Shown: piece after piece, positions 44,636 to 53,947 of the stretch
Layout: each line of letters opens with the position of its first letter
Numbering within the stretch: position 1 is the first letter of the stretch
Assembly (NCBI RefSeq): GCF_014857925.1
Contig: NZ_JACYVZ010000004.1
Coordinates: forward strand, 1 to 64,000
Direction: 5' to 3'
From: Cysteiniphilum marinum
GTDB lineage: Bacteria; Pseudomonadota; Gammaproteobacteria; Francisellales; Francisellaceae
Length of the DNA: 64,000 nt
Program-made: the position numbers and the translations under genes
The notes under the pieces: model-generated
The model's input: the letters and a program-made list of their open reading frames with translations, nothing else
Databases searched by the model: none
What the model was told of the DNA's origin: nothing

Positions 44636-45646
44636 ATGATCACCCAAGAAGAAATTGCTAAACAGCTTAACCTATCACGCACAACCGTTGCACGTGCCTT
44701 GGCAGGCAATGCTAGCATTAAGCCTGAGACACGTGACAAAGTCATTGCGCTAGCAACAAAACTGGGTTACCAGAAGAACCTAATTGGCAGTTCATTAGCC
44801 AGTAAGACACCTAAGAAAATTTATGCATTTCTCATTGAATCCATTAATGAAAATTATTGTTTAGAAATGACCAATGGGCTAACAAAAGCCAGAAATGAGT
44901 TTAAAAACTACAATTTTTCGCTAGAGATTGTTAAAACTGATATTAATTCACCTGATGAGCAGATCAAGCTATTACAAAAGATAATAAAACAAGATGCAGC
45001 TGATGGCATTATCATCATTCCACAGCATAAAGAGCAGGTTAAGAAGCTTATTCAGCAAAACTCAAGTATCCAATTTATGACACTGGACATCCCGATTTCA
45101 CAGGATATTCCACACATTGGCAGCAACTATGTGAAATCAGGAAAAATGACAGCAAATATTTTGTCCCCCTTGCTACGCGGTCATGAAAAAGTACTTATCT
45201 TGGATACCGAAAGCGATAATATCTCTTCAAAGCAGTACCTTGAAGGTTTTTGTAACGGAGCTAAAGCAAGCAACATCCTTACTGAAGGTCCCATCTATTT
45301 TGAACATATTTTGCAAAACATTGACATACTCATAGATAAATATCTTACCGACAACGTCAAAGCAATTTATAGCAGTCGCTACCTTGCAGAAATTGTCACT
45401 GCCATAAATAAGCAAAATAAGAAGCATCCTGATATTAATCTATACATTATCAGTAACGGTATGAGTGCTAATATCAAGCAGCTCATCAAAGAAGGTCAAA
45501 TTCTAGCAACCATAAAAGAAGATCACGCTCAGCAAAGCTATCTTGCGGCGAAGCATTTATTTTTAGCACTACATGGCGAGCGACTTGATATCAACCATAA
45601 CGTATTAGTCAAAAGCGAGATAATTTATAAAGAGAACCTAAACTGA
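44636..45646 (+). CDS. LacI-family regulator of the sialic acid operon
   Basis: 336 residues. LacI-type HTH (ITQEEIAKQLNLSRTTVARAL) with hinge helix, then a periplasmic-binding-like ligand domain (about 60-335). It is the first gene before nanA. The operator core TGTTCACGCGAACA lies in its own promoter and again before nanA, so it is very likely the nan repressor, perhaps responding to sialic acid or ManNAc-6-P. It is unrelated to E. coli NanR (GntR type). Confidence 0.85.
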   Translation: MITQEEIAKQLNLSRTTVARALAGNASIKPETRDKVIALATKLGYQKNLIGSSLASKTPKKIYAFLIESINENYCLEMTNGLTKARNEFKNYNFSLEIVKTDINSPDEQIKLLQKIIKQDAADGIIIIPQHKEQVKKLIQQNSSIQFMTLDIPISQDIPHIGSNYVKSGKMTANILSPLLRGHEKVLILDTESDNISSKQYLEGFCNGAKASNILTEGPIYFEHILQNIDILIDKYLTDNVKAIYSSRYLAEIVTAINKQNKKHPDINLYIISNGMSANIKQLIKEGQILATIKEDHAQQSYLAAKHLFLALHGERLDINHNVLVKSEIIYKENLN

Positions 45647-45663
45647 AAAATTTTAAATTGAAA

Positions 45664-45677
45664 TGTTCACGCGAACA
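45664..45677 (+). promoter_or_regulatory. Second LacI-type operator before nanA
   Basis: TGTTCACGCGAACA repeats the core of the operator at 44604-44627. It lies between the regulator stop and the nanA start and follows a TTGAAA hexamer at 45658-45663, so a separate nanA promoter with the operator in its spacer is likely. Confidence 0.7.
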
Positions 45678-45727
45678 CAAAAAATAACAACAGGAATCAA
45701 AGTAAAAAACTAAATGAGGTAAACAAA

Positions 45728-46594
45728 ATGAAAGGTATATTTTCAGCACTTATGGTGGCATTTGATGAGCACGGCAATATTGATGAAGCGGGATTAAGAG
45801 AGATCATTCGTTTTAATATTGATGTACAAAAAGTTGATGGTTTATATGTTGGTGGCAGCACGGGTGAGAACTTTATGCTATCAACTGCTGATAAGAAAAA
45901 AGTATTTAGTATCACCAAATCTGAAGCTAAGAGCCAAGTCACTCTAATTGCACAAGTCGGCTCACCTAATCTGCAAGAAGCCATTGAGCTTGGACAATAT
46001 GCAACTGAATTAGGTTATGATGCCATTTCTGCGGTGACACCTTTTTATTACAAGTTTGATTTCACTGAAGTTAAAGATTACTACCAATCCATTGCGCACG
46101 CAGTCAATAACAAACTGGTGATATACACCATTCCAATGCTCACAGGTGTCAATATGAGCCTTGAACAATTTGCCGAGCTTTTTGCCATTAAAAATGTTAT
46201 TGGCGTAAAATTCACAGCAGCTGATTTGTTTTTACTGGAACGCCTGCGTGAGAAATTTAGTGATAAGATCATCTACTCGGGATTTGATGAGCTATTGCTT
46301 CCTTCTGCGGCTATCGGCATTGATGGCGCTATTGGTAGCACCTACAACATCAACAGCGCTCGCGCTCGCGGCATATTAGAAGCTGTTGACAACGATCAGT
46401 TAGCACAAGCACGCAAATTGCAAAATGAGTGTAATGATATTATTTCTGCTTTACTAAAAGAGAGTTTCTTTCAATCGCTTAAAGCAATGCTTACTCTGCA
46501 TGATGTAAACGCAGGGATATGCAAAAAGCCATTTAAAGCAATTTCTGATAAAAGACTTAATGAGCTAAAAGCGCTCAAGGCACAATATTTCTAA
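45728..46594 (+). CDS. nanA: N-acetylneuraminate lyase
   Basis: 288 residues of the DHDPS/NAL barrel family. GGSTGENFML, the Tyr in IYTIPMLTGVN and the Schiff-base lysine in IGVKFTAAD match NanA. It splits sialic acid into ManNAc and pyruvate. First structural gene of nanA-nanT-nanK-nanE. Confidence 0.93.
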   Translation: MKGIFSALMVAFDEHGNIDEAGLREIIRFNIDVQKVDGLYVGGSTGENFMLSTADKKKVFSITKSEAKSQVTLIAQVGSPNLQEAIELGQYATELGYDAISAVTPFYYKFDFTEVKDYYQSIAHAVNNKLVIYTIPMLTGVNMSLEQFAELFAIKNVIGVKFTAADLFLLERLREKFSDKIIYSGFDELLLPSAAIGIDGAIGSTYNINSARARGILEAVDNDQLAQARKLQNECNDIISALLKESFFQSLKAMLTLHDVNAGICKKPFKAISDKRLNELKALKAQYF

Positions 46595-46636
46595 ATTTTA
46601 ATTTACCATAAAACCAATACATACTGGAGGGCAGAC

Positions 46637-47812
46637 ATGAAAATAGAGTTAGGCATAGTCAACTATTGCGTGTTGATCATATATTTACTTGGTATGCTTG
46701 CCATTGGCATTTATTTCTCAAAACGCAGTGGTAAAGATACAGACAACTTTTTCAAGGCGGGAGGTCGTGTTCCTGGCTGGGCAGTTGCCATTGGTGTATT
46801 ATGTATTATCTATACTTTTCTAGGTGGGATTGAAGGGGTTATTTGGGCAGATGTCATCCAAGGCATCCTACTCTTAGGTGGCGCGCTATTGATTATTATT
46901 TTCTTGATTGCCAAGATCCATAATCCAGGACATGAAATCTATCATGCAGTCGCCTCAGGCAAGCTCTTAACAAAAAATAATTTCGAGTTCAGTCTATTCC
47001 ACGCAACAATCATTGGCATTTTTATTGGCGGCATATTTAACAGCCTTTATCAATACATCGGTAGCCAAGATGTCGTACAAAGATATAATGCAACGAAAGA
47101 TATCAAAGAAACCAATAAAGCCATTTATCTCAATGCTAAACTTGCTTTCTTAGTAATTTTTATCTTCTTTGGCATGGGTACTTTACTGTTTATTTACTAT
47201 CAACAACATAGTGCTGATTTACCCACTGGTTTTAATCTCGACTCTATCGTGCCTTATTTTATTGTGACGCAAATGCCCATTGGTATTGCAGGCTTTATTA
47301 TCGCGGCGATTTTTGCTGCTGCACAATCGACGATATCAAGTAGCCTCAACAGTATATCAGCATGCTTTGTTACCGATATCACTGAACGCTTTTTCAATAA
47401 AACTTCCGAAAAAACAGCGGTACTCATTGCAAGATTGGTTATTATCATTGCAGGCATTATTGGCACTATTATTGCCTTGTATATGACTGTAACCAATCAA
47501 TCACACCTGCAGATTTTTTTCCAATCAATTTTAGGATTATTTGGCGGGCCTATTGCTGGCGCGTTTATTATCGGCATATTCTCTAAGCGCGTTAGTGGTA
47601 ATGCCGTATTCTTCGCAGTACTTATCAGTGTGGTTATTCTTTACTTTGTGACCAAAACTGATATTTATTTCATGTATTATGGACTTGTTGGTGTGCTCTT
47701 AAGCATGATTTTAAGTTACCTACTGAGTTTTATTTTTCGCACATCTAAAACAGTCACAGGCTTAACCTACGCAACCGTTGATGAGCCTATAAGAAATGAA
47801 AAAACGGTCTAA
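46637..47812 (+). CDS. Sodium:solute (sialic acid) symporter with an internal deletion
   Basis: 391 residues of the SSS family. Position in the operon and sequence (GGIEGVIWADVIQG, SQDVVQRYNATKDIKETNK, AAIFAAAQSTISSSLNSIS) match sialic acid symporters of about 496 residues. Directly after GGRVPGWAVAIG (residue 52) the sequence jumps to VLCIIYTFLGG, which in relatives lies about 105 residues later. Helices 2-5 and the substrate-binding residues they carry are missing, while the frame is kept. Probably non-functional. Confidence 0.85.
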   Translation: MKIELGIVNYCVLIIYLLGMLAIGIYFSKRSGKDTDNFFKAGGRVPGWAVAIGVLCIIYTFLGGIEGVIWADVIQGILLLGGALLIIIFLIAKIHNPGHEIYHAVASGKLLTKNNFEFSLFHATIIGIFIGGIFNSLYQYIGSQDVVQRYNATKDIKETNKAIYLNAKLAFLVIFIFFGMGTLLFIYYQQHSADLPTGFNLDSIVPYFIVTQMPIGIAGFIIAAIFAAAQSTISSSLNSISACFVTDITERFFNKTSEKTAVLIARLVIIIAGIIGTIIALYMTVTNQSHLQIFFQSILGLFGGPIAGAFIIGIFSKRVSGNAVFFAVLISVVILYFVTKTDIYFMYYGLVGVLLSMILSYLLSFIFRTSKTVTGLTYATVDEPIRNEKTV

Positions 47813-47837
47813 ACGGCTAACACGGAACTCATAAACG

Positions 47838-48716
47838 ATGAAAACACTATGCTTTGATATCGGCGGCACTTACATAAAACATGGCTTGATTGACCAACAA
47901 GGTAAATTGCATGATCACGGTAAATTCCCAACACCTAAAACAAACTGCCAAAGCACTATCCCAAAGGCATTAATTGACTTCATACAACAGCTAATGATTA
48001 GCGAATCCATTAGCAATATCGGCATCAGTAGCGCCGGTCAAGTTGATAGTCAGCATGGCACAATTATTTACGCTAATGACAACCTGCCTGATTATAGTGG
48101 TTGCAAGCTTGTCAAAGCGTTGACCACAGCGACTAACATTAATACTTATGTTGAGAATGATGCCTATTGTGCAGCATTAGGTGAGATGCAAATGGGTGCT
48201 GCCAAAGATGCTAATAACTTTCTATGCTTAACACTCGGCACGGGTGTTGGTGGTGCTTTTATCCTTAATCGCAAGCTCTATAAAGGTGCCCATAACTGCG
48301 CTGCGGCGATCGGCTACCTTAACACCAACAATTCGTGTATTGACAAGGTCGTATCAACTCGCGGCATCCTTGAGCATTATCATATAATAAGTGGCCATAA
48401 ACTCAATGGTGTTGAATTTTTTGAGCAAGTAAAAGCAAAAGAGAAATATGCACTTACTGTGTATGAAACATTTATTCACAACTTAAGTGACGGGCTTTTA
48501 AGTGCGATTTATCTACTTGATCCGGAAGTAATTATTCTAGGAGGGGCTATCTCTTCTCAAGGTGATTTTTTATTTAACGACATCAATCATGCACTACAAG
48601 CCAAATACTTACCCGCACATCGCACCATTAAAGTGATCAAAGCAAAGCTTGAAAATACTGCCGGATTAATGGGCGCCTATCATATAACACAAAACCGTGA
48701 TTATTCTTACGCATAG
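47838..48716 (+). CDS. nanK: N-acetylmannosamine kinase (ROK family)
   Basis: 292 residues. It begins KTLCFDIGGTYIKHG (phosphate-1 motif) and has TLGTGVGGAFIL (phosphate-2). The zinc-binding CxCGxxGCxE cluster of most ROK kinases is not present; the region reads GYLNTNNSCIDKVVSTRG. It would phosphorylate ManNAc from NanA. Context makes NanK the most likely role. Confidence 0.85.
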   Translation: MKTLCFDIGGTYIKHGLIDQQGKLHDHGKFPTPKTNCQSTIPKALIDFIQQLMISESISNIGISSAGQVDSQHGTIIYANDNLPDYSGCKLVKALTTATNINTYVENDAYCAALGEMQMGAAKDANNFLCLTLGTGVGGAFILNRKLYKGAHNCAAAIGYLNTNNSCIDKVVSTRGILEHYHIISGHKLNGVEFFEQVKAKEKYALTVYETFIHNLSDGLLSAIYLLDPEVIILGGAISSQGDFLFNDINHALQAKYLPAHRTIKVIKAKLENTAGLMGAYHITQNRDYSYA

Positions 48717-48736
48717 ATAATATTAGGAGAGCATCG

Positions 48737-49429
48737 ATGCCAACATCTATTACCAACATTTTACCTCGCGGCTTAATTGTGTCATGTCAAGCACTTAGTG
48801 ATGAGCCACTGCATAGTCCATACATCATGGCAAAAATGGCATTAGCTGCCAAACAAGGTGGCGCTATTGCCATTCGCGCAAACTCTGCCATCGATATTGC
48901 TACCATTAAAAAAGAAGTCGATTTACCCATTATTGGGATTGTTAAAAGAGATTATCCAGATTCCCAAGTTTTTATTACTGCAACAATGAATGAGATCAAT
49001 GAACTTGCAAGTTCAGGTTGCGAGATCATTGCGCTTGATGCAACGGCAAGACAAAGACCTAATAAACAAACATTGGCTCAATTTGTACATCAGATTCGTT
49101 GCCAGTTTCCAGAGCTTTTTCTCATGGCTGATTGTGCGACATTTGATGAAGGCATCTATGCACATGAGCTTGGATTTGATCTCATTGCTACAACATTAAG
49201 CGGTTATACCAAGGATACACGAAATACCCCATTACCTAATATCAAGCTAGTACAGAAACTATCTTCAGCACTAACAACACCTGTTATTTCTGAAGGAGGA
49301 ATTTCCACGCCAATAGAGGCAAATAGAGCTTATCAATCTGGCGCATATGCTATCGTTGTTGGTTCAGCCATTACACGCCCTCAACTAATCACTCAAAGCT
49401 TTGCACAGTCACTTATTGTCAACCCTTGA
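48737..49429 (+). CDS. nanE: N-acetylmannosamine-6-phosphate 2-epimerase
   Basis: 230 residues of the NanE barrel family: LIVSCQALSDEPLHSP at the start, ALDATARQRP in the middle, ISEGGISTPIEANRAYQSGAYAIVVGSAITRP at the end (shown here in pieces). It turns ManNAc-6-P into GlcNAc-6-P. Last gene of the nan operon; nagA and nagB are not in the window. Confidence 0.93.
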   Translation: MPTSITNILPRGLIVSCQALSDEPLHSPYIMAKMALAAKQGGAIAIRANSAIDIATIKKEVDLPIIGIVKRDYPDSQVFITATMNEINELASSGCEIIALDATARQRPNKQTLAQFVHQIRCQFPELFLMADCATFDEGIYAHELGFDLIATTLSGYTKDTRNTPLPNIKLVQKLSSALTTPVISEGGISTPIEANRAYQSGAYAIVVGSAITRPQLITQSFAQSLIVNP

Positions 49430-49435
49430 TCAACT

Positions 49436-49473
49436 GATACCAAACACCACAACATGATTTGTGATGGGTGTAG
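49436..49473 (-). repeat. Partial end of the ~170-bp dispersed repeat, copy 3
   Basis: On the minus strand CTACACCCATCACAAATC is followed by ATGTTGTGGTGTTTGG, matching the first 40 bases of the element at 40230. The rest is missing; nanE lies directly beyond. Confidence 0.5.
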
Positions 49474-49543
49474 CAAATATTTCATTATTTTTAAAAATTA
49501 GGCGTTGACATCTAATCGGAAATCTATAGAATGCCTTTCTGTT

Positions 49544-49619
49544 GCCGACATGGCTCAACTGGTAGAGCAGCCGACTTGTAATCGGCAGGTTCCGGGTTCA
49601 AGTCCTGGTGTCGGCACCA
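49544..49619 (+). tRNA. tRNA-Thr (TGT anticodon)
   Basis: 76 bases with encoded CCA. Acceptor GCCGACA pairs with TGTCGGC. The anticodon loop CTTGTAA gives TGT (reads ACA). GGTTCAAGTCC T-arm present. It is followed 8 bp later by tRNA-Asp, so the two are probably one transcript. Confidence 0.97.
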
Positions 49620-49627
49620 TCAAAAGC

Positions 49628-49704
49628 GGAGTGGTAGTTCAGCTGGTTAGAATACCTGCCTGTCACGCAGGGGGTCGCGGGTTCGAGTCCCGTCCATTCC
49701 GCCA
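49628..49704 (+). tRNA. tRNA-Asp (GTC anticodon)
   Basis: 77 bases with encoded CCA. Acceptor GGAGTGG pairs with CCATTCC (one G-T). The anticodon loop CTGTCAC gives GTC (reads GAC/GAU). T-arm GGGTTCGAGTCCC present. Confidence 0.97.
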
Positions 49705-49823
49705 TGATATCTAAATATTTTCCCAGATTTAACTCCATAAATTAAATTCAAAATAATTACCTGATTTGCATGTATTAAAATACCTGTTAGACTTAAGCTC
49801 ATTAGTAATCCACTGCAAGATAT

Positions 49824-50123
49824 ATGAAATTAGCTAATGAAGATGATGCCCTCAAACTGCCGATCAAGATCCGTGATCACAAAGGGCAATTAACGATTAT
49901 CTATATTTCTTATTCAGATGATGGTATTACTTTTAGCTATCTTGAAATGACCGCAACCTACCCTGAAGAGCTTAATATTCATGGTTGGCTTGAGTCAGTG
50001 ACCAAAAAGAAGATTATGCATTTCCCCAAGAATCTTGATTTCATTTATGAGGAATGTGAGCAAAACCCTGACAATATATTAAACATATTCCATCATTATT
50101 TCTCAGCAATTCGCTATTTATGA
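49824..50123 (+). CDS. Small unrecognised protein
   Basis: 99 residues, acidic and soluble, with alternating hydrophobic strands at the start (GQLTIIYISYSDDGITFSY) and helical C terminus (NILNIFHHYFSAIRYL). No family recognised. It follows the tRNA pair and is convergent with rlmH, overlapping its end by 10 bp. The lack of a longer alternative and the sensible codon usage support it as real. Confidence 0.55.
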   Translation: MKLANEDDALKLPIKIRDHKGQLTIIYISYSDDGITFSYLEMTATYPEELNIHGWLESVTKKKIMHFPKNLDFIYEECEQNPDNILNIFHHYFSAIRYL

Positions 50124-50584
50124 TAGGGATGACCCTGTAAAATTGTCCACGCACGATAGATCTGCTCGGCAAAAATAATGCGTACAATCGGATGCGGGAA
50201 GGTCATTTTTGACAGCGATATTTTCTCCTTTGCCAAACGTTTGATCGAATCATCAATTCCATCTGGGCCACCGATCAAAATCGCAACGTTTGGTGTGTTT
50301 TGCTGCCAGTTTTCCATTTTTTGCGCAAGCTCTTCAGTACTAATAAGCTTTGATTGCACATCCAAAATAACTAAATGATCTTGCTCATTCAGCTTGGATA
50401 ATACTGTTTTCGCTTCTTGTGCCAACCATCCATCAATTGAACCTGTTTTTGTGCGCTTGGCAATAGGTAACTCAACCACCTGTAACTGAACAGATGATCC
50501 CGTTAATCGCTTTTGGTATTCATTAACGCCCTCTTGTACCCACGCTGGCATTTTCTCACCTAGGGCAAGTAGCTTGATCCTCAT
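50114..50584 (-). CDS. rlmH: 23S rRNA pseudouridine(1915) N3-methyltransferase
   Basis: 156 residues of the SPOUT family. MRIKLLALGEKMPAWV at the start, ILIGGPDGID (SAM knot) and the C-terminal RIIFAEQIYRAWTILQGHPYHK region match RlmH; the last residues are in the active site. The ATG overlaps the yaaA stop codon by 4 bp, so the pair is coupled. Confidence 0.95.
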   Translation of the reverse strand: MRIKLLALGEKMPAWVQEGVNEYQKRLTGSSVQLQVVELPIAKRTKTGSIDGWLAQEAKTVLSKLNEQDHLVILDVQSKLISTEELAQKMENWQQNTPNVAILIGGPDGIDDSIKRLAKEKISLSKMTFPHPIVRIIFAEQIYRAWTILQGHPYHK

Positions 50585-51354
50585 GGTTTGACTCGAGTAA
50601 AGCAAAATGATTTATCGCGCGAGAATTCTGGATTAAAGACATAACCATCATAATCAAAGCCTTTAAGCGCTTCTATATCATTAATGTTATTGTCGATAAT
50701 ATAGCGCACCATTCGACCACGCGCACGCTTGGCAAAAAGCGCAATGGTTTGATATTTATCTTTATGGAATTCTTTAAAATCAACTTCAAGCCATGTCGCT
50801 TTAATCATTTTCTTATCAATTACTTTACTGTATTCATTCGATGCTAAATTAACGATTACTTGGTGATTATTCTCTTTAACAATGCCATTTAACTTCTTTG
50901 TTAACCTTTCTCGCCAGAAATCATATAGCAACACATCATCGATATAAAACTTAGTCCCCATTTCCAAACGATATGCCTGAATTAAATCCAATGGTCGAAT
51001 CAATCCATATAAGCCTGAAATCATTAGCAAATGCTCTTGCGCATAATCAATTTGTGCCGGTGATAAAGTAAGCGCATCCAAACCTCGATAAACATCACCT
51101 GTAAAAGCAAATAATGCTTGCTTAGCATTGTCTTTGCCGTAGTGATTGCCATCAAAGTTGATATACATATCAAACACACCTTCTGCAAGCTTTGGTGATA
51201 TCTTCATTAAATGCTCAAACTCATCTGGCGTATAATGTTTAAGCTTAGCCACGAGCTGCTTTATTTGCTCAGCGAATAATACATTACTGGTAAGCTCTGT
51301 TGGCGCATTCTGACTGAAATCTTGACTTTTTGCCGGTGAAATAAGACTTAGCAT
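50581..51354 (-). CDS. yaaA: Peroxide stress protein YaaA
   Basis: 257 residues. It begins MLSLISPAKSQDF and has LASNEYSKVID and the C-terminal 'FCFTRVKP' end of the DUF328/YaaA family. In E. coli YaaA lowers free iron under peroxide stress. Three ATGs in a row (51360, 51357, 51354) follow GGA; the third gives the usual N terminus and best spacing. Confidence 0.9.
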   Translation of the reverse strand: MLSLISPAKSQDFSQNAPTELTSNVLFAEQIKQLVAKLKHYTPDEFEHLMKISPKLAEGVFDMYINFDGNHYGKDNAKQALFAFTGDVYRGLDALTLSPAQIDYAQEHLLMISGLYGLIRPLDLIQAYRLEMGTKFYIDDVLLYDFWRERLTKKLNGIVKENNHQVIVNLASNEYSKVIDKKMIKATWLEVDFKEFHKDKYQTIALFAKRARGRMVRYIIDNNINDIEALKGFDYDGYVFNPEFSRDKSFCFTRVKP

Positions 51355-51478
51355 CATCATTTTCCATTTTAAAACATTTTCCACATTGTAACAAAACTCG
51401 CTGCCAATAAAACATAAAATCCCAACTGCCAGAATTTTCTGGTATAACAAGCATTCGTTTTTTAGAACAACAACTAAT

Positions 51479-51595
51479 ATGAAGATATTTCACCACTTTA
51501 AATTTACGCTTACTTTATTGCTCATAAGCCAACTTGCTTTTAGCTATACCCCCAAGGCGGGAGATCTATTCTTTCAAGATTTAAATTATTCGTAG
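51479..51595 (+). pseudogene. Possible remnant of a secreted YiiX-like papain-fold protein
   Basis: A 38-codon frame: signal peptide (MKIFHHFKFTLTLLLISQ, cleavage after AFS) then YTPKAGDLFFQDLNYS and a stop. 'GDL(L/F)FQDL' is how the mature domain of YiiX/YebB-type NlpC/P60-like proteins begins; those continue for another 170 residues. The rest is not found downstream. It may also be a small secreted peptide. Weak. Confidence 0.35.
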
Positions 51596-51629
51596 GCATT
51601 TATATCTCCTTTTTTGTTCTGATTTAATT

Positions 51630-52838
51630 TTAAATCCTCTTTTTTTGATTGACTTCCTTCCTATCTAGGGAAAATAAACGCATTATCAACATCAAACAAA
51701 TCACTGAAAAAACTAAAACAACCTCAGCTAATCCGCTAATTGAAACAATTCCAATAGCACCAAAAATAAAGGTGAAACCACTTGATAACAAAATAAAGCA
51801 TGCTCCCATAAATGCATTTGCGCTGCCGGCTTTATGCGCAAAATAACCAATACAAAGCGCAAAAAAATTAGGAAAGACCACTCCTCCAGCTAACATACTG
51901 ATAAACATAAACACACACAACAGCCATAAATGCTGTCCAAATATAAGTGGCAGTAAACCCAAAAAAAGACACGATAAAATTGAAATGATCATTGCCACAT
52001 ACATTTTATAACGATTAAATGTCTCACTATAATGCAAGAAAAATCGATTTAACATATTCCCCAAAAACCAACCAAATCCCATTAAAAGTGCCGTTTTCCC
52101 AAACGTAATCGACGAGTAGCCTAAAGTATTGTCAATCACAAAAACCCCAATGACACTAAAGATAACTAAAAACGAATATAACAATCCCAAACATATTGTA
52201 CCTAGCACAAACCTGTTATGGCACGCCATCTCAGCATATCCCATAAAACTGGATTTTAATGAAAGTGTTGTTTTTTGTTTAAGCGTTTCGCGATACATAA
52301 AACATGTTAACAAAGACATTATCACTCCATACATACTAAGAAAATAAAAAGGTGATCTCCAACCTAAATAATGCTGCAAATACCCTCCGATAAATGGAGC
52401 AACTATCGGCCCTAGTGCCCAGATTATTGTCATGTAATTCATCATTTTCTTATATTCACTTCCTTTGAACACATCTGGAATAATTGCTCTGGCACTAACA
52501 CCTGCTAATGAAATACATACACCTTGAAAGATTCTAAATAGTAAAAACAAATAAAAACTCGTTAATAATGTCATAGCATAGGAGACAATAACGAAGCCAA
52601 TCAACCCAACAAGCATCGGTGCTTTTCTGCCAAATCTATCTGTAATAGGACCTGCAAACAACTGAAAAATACCAAATGATAATAGATAAAATGATATGGA
52701 GTATTTAGTTAGCACCTCTGAGACAGAAAATGCATTGGCTATCGCTGGCAAAGAAGGTGCATACAAATCAATACATAAACCGGACATTGGTACAATAAGA
52801 AAACAAACTAGCGCAAATTGAATTTCGTTTAGACGCAT
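51630..52838 (-). CDS. MFS transporter, Bcr/CflA (drug resistance) type
   Basis: 402 residues, 12 membrane helices. It begins FALVCFLIVPMSGLCIDLYAPSLPAIA, and GPITDRFGRKAPMLVG is MFS motif A; the DLYAPSLPAIA start is typical of the Bcr/CflA family of drug efflux proteins. It is divergent from the LysR gene at 53036 with a palindrome between them, so it is probably controlled by that regulator. Confidence 0.87.
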   Translation of the reverse strand: MRLNEIQFALVCFLIVPMSGLCIDLYAPSLPAIANAFSVSEVLTKYSISFYLLSFGIFQLFAGPITDRFGRKAPMLVGLIGFVIVSYAMTLLTSFYLFLLFRIFQGVCISLAGVSARAIIPDVFKGSEYKKMMNYMTIIWALGPIVAPFIGGYLQHYLGWRSPFYFLSMYGVIMSLLTCFMYRETLKQKTTLSLKSSFMGYAEMACHNRFVLGTICLGLLYSFLVIFSVIGVFVIDNTLGYSSITFGKTALLMGFGWFLGNMLNRFFLHYSETFNRYKMYVAMIISILSCLFLGLLPLIFGQHLWLLCVFMFISMLAGGVVFPNFFALCIGYFAHKAGSANAFMGACFILLSSGFTFIFGAIGIVSISGLAEVVLVFSVICLMLIMRLFSLDRKEVNQKKRI

Positions 52839-52921
52839 AAATATTACCTCTATTATTTTTTATTGCTCCCATTGTAAAACCAAGCTACTCTTATTATAAG
52901 CGCCATACAAGTTAATCACAT

Positions 52922-52936
52922 TTAACCATTGGTTAA
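52922..52936. promoter_or_regulatory. Palindrome in the MFS/LysR intergenic region
   Basis: TTAACCATTGGTTAA is an inverted repeat with 6-bp arms and a 3-bp centre, fitting the LysR T-N11-A pattern. It is between divergent genes (starts at 52838 and 53036). The likely binder is the LysR protein. Confidence 0.5.
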
Positions 52937-53035
52937 TAATTTTCCTAAAAGCAACCAGATTGAACTTTATAAAATCTATAAAATAACAATATAATCTCCT
53001 TAAGTAAGCTCATCTTGTAAAAACGGAACTCAACA

Positions 53036-53947
53036 ATGCCCAGTACTTACCCCTTATCATTAAGTAATATGGAAGCTTTTATCACCGTCGTGCGACTGGG
53101 CTCATTTAGCAAAGCGGCCAAATACTTAAATGTTAGCACTGCTGCAATCAGTAAAACCATCCGGCAACTTGAATCAAGCATCGGTATAGCACTTTTGATA
53201 CGTACAACAAGAAGTGTAAAGCCAACTGCAGAAGGCCACATTCTTTATCAGCAATTTAATAAAGTGATGATTGAAACTGACATTACAAAAGAAATTATTG
53301 AGCATATCAATGACTGCCCAAACGGTGTACTTAAGATAAACTGTAATCCAATGTCTTATGAAAAATTTATACTGCCAATCATTACTATTTATCGCCAACG
53401 TTTTCCTCATGTTCAGGTTGAGTTAATTCACCATGAACACCCGATCCATTTCAATGATTTTTCTATCGATATTATTTTTGGCTCCAGCTGGGTCATGCAG
53501 GAAAATATTATTGCACGCAAAATCATGACAACTCGCGATATACTATGCGCATCGCCTGAATATATTAAAACTCATGACTTACCAAAAACACTTACAGAGC
53601 TATCAGCAAAACCTCATCTGTTTATTAAGCATGCTGGACGTCCACATTTAATTCGAGGGGCTGAAGAAATTGAACATCTCAACATTGGCATGACGATCAA
53701 TGATATGGAGTTCATTAAAAAGGCTACCATCAATAGTCTAGGAATTGCACAGTTCCACGAGTATTTTGTTGAAAGTGAAATTAAAAATAACCAGCTCATT
53801 GAAATTCTATCAAATGAATATAACTCAGATATTGACTTATATATATTCTACAAAAAAGATCCTATCGTTTTGCCTAAAGTTAGATATTTTATCGATGTTT
53901 TTTTTGAATTGTTCCCAAAGGCTCATAGCAGCTTAAACAAGCTTTAG
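53036..53947 (+). CDS. LysR-family transcriptional regulator
   Basis: 303 residues with HTH (FSKAAKYLNVSTAAISKTIRQLE, in part) and a substrate-binding domain of the CrgA/AaeR-like group. Divergent from the MFS gene, the usual set-up of a drug or metabolite efflux gene and its activator. Its end overlaps the HIT gene by 15 bp. Confidence 0.9.
   Translation: MPSTYPLSLSNMEAFITVVRLGSFSKAAKYLNVSTAAISKTIRQLESSIGIALLIRTTRSVKPTAEGHILYQQFNKVMIETDITKEIIEHINDCPNGVLKINCNPMSYEKFILPIITIYRQRFPHVQVELIHHEHPIHFNDFSIDIIFGSSWVMQENIIARKIMTTRDILCASPEYIKTHDLPKTLTELSAKPHLFIKHAGRPHLIRGAEEIEHLNIGMTINDMEFIKKATINSLGIAQFHEYFVESEIKNNQLIEILSNEYNSDIDLYIFYKKDPIVLPKVRYFIDVFFELFPKAHSSLNKL

Noticed and set aside
49544-49704. 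tRNA genes as an integration site
   Set aside because: No integrase or duplicated tRNA end is seen; the following DNA leads to ordinary genes.
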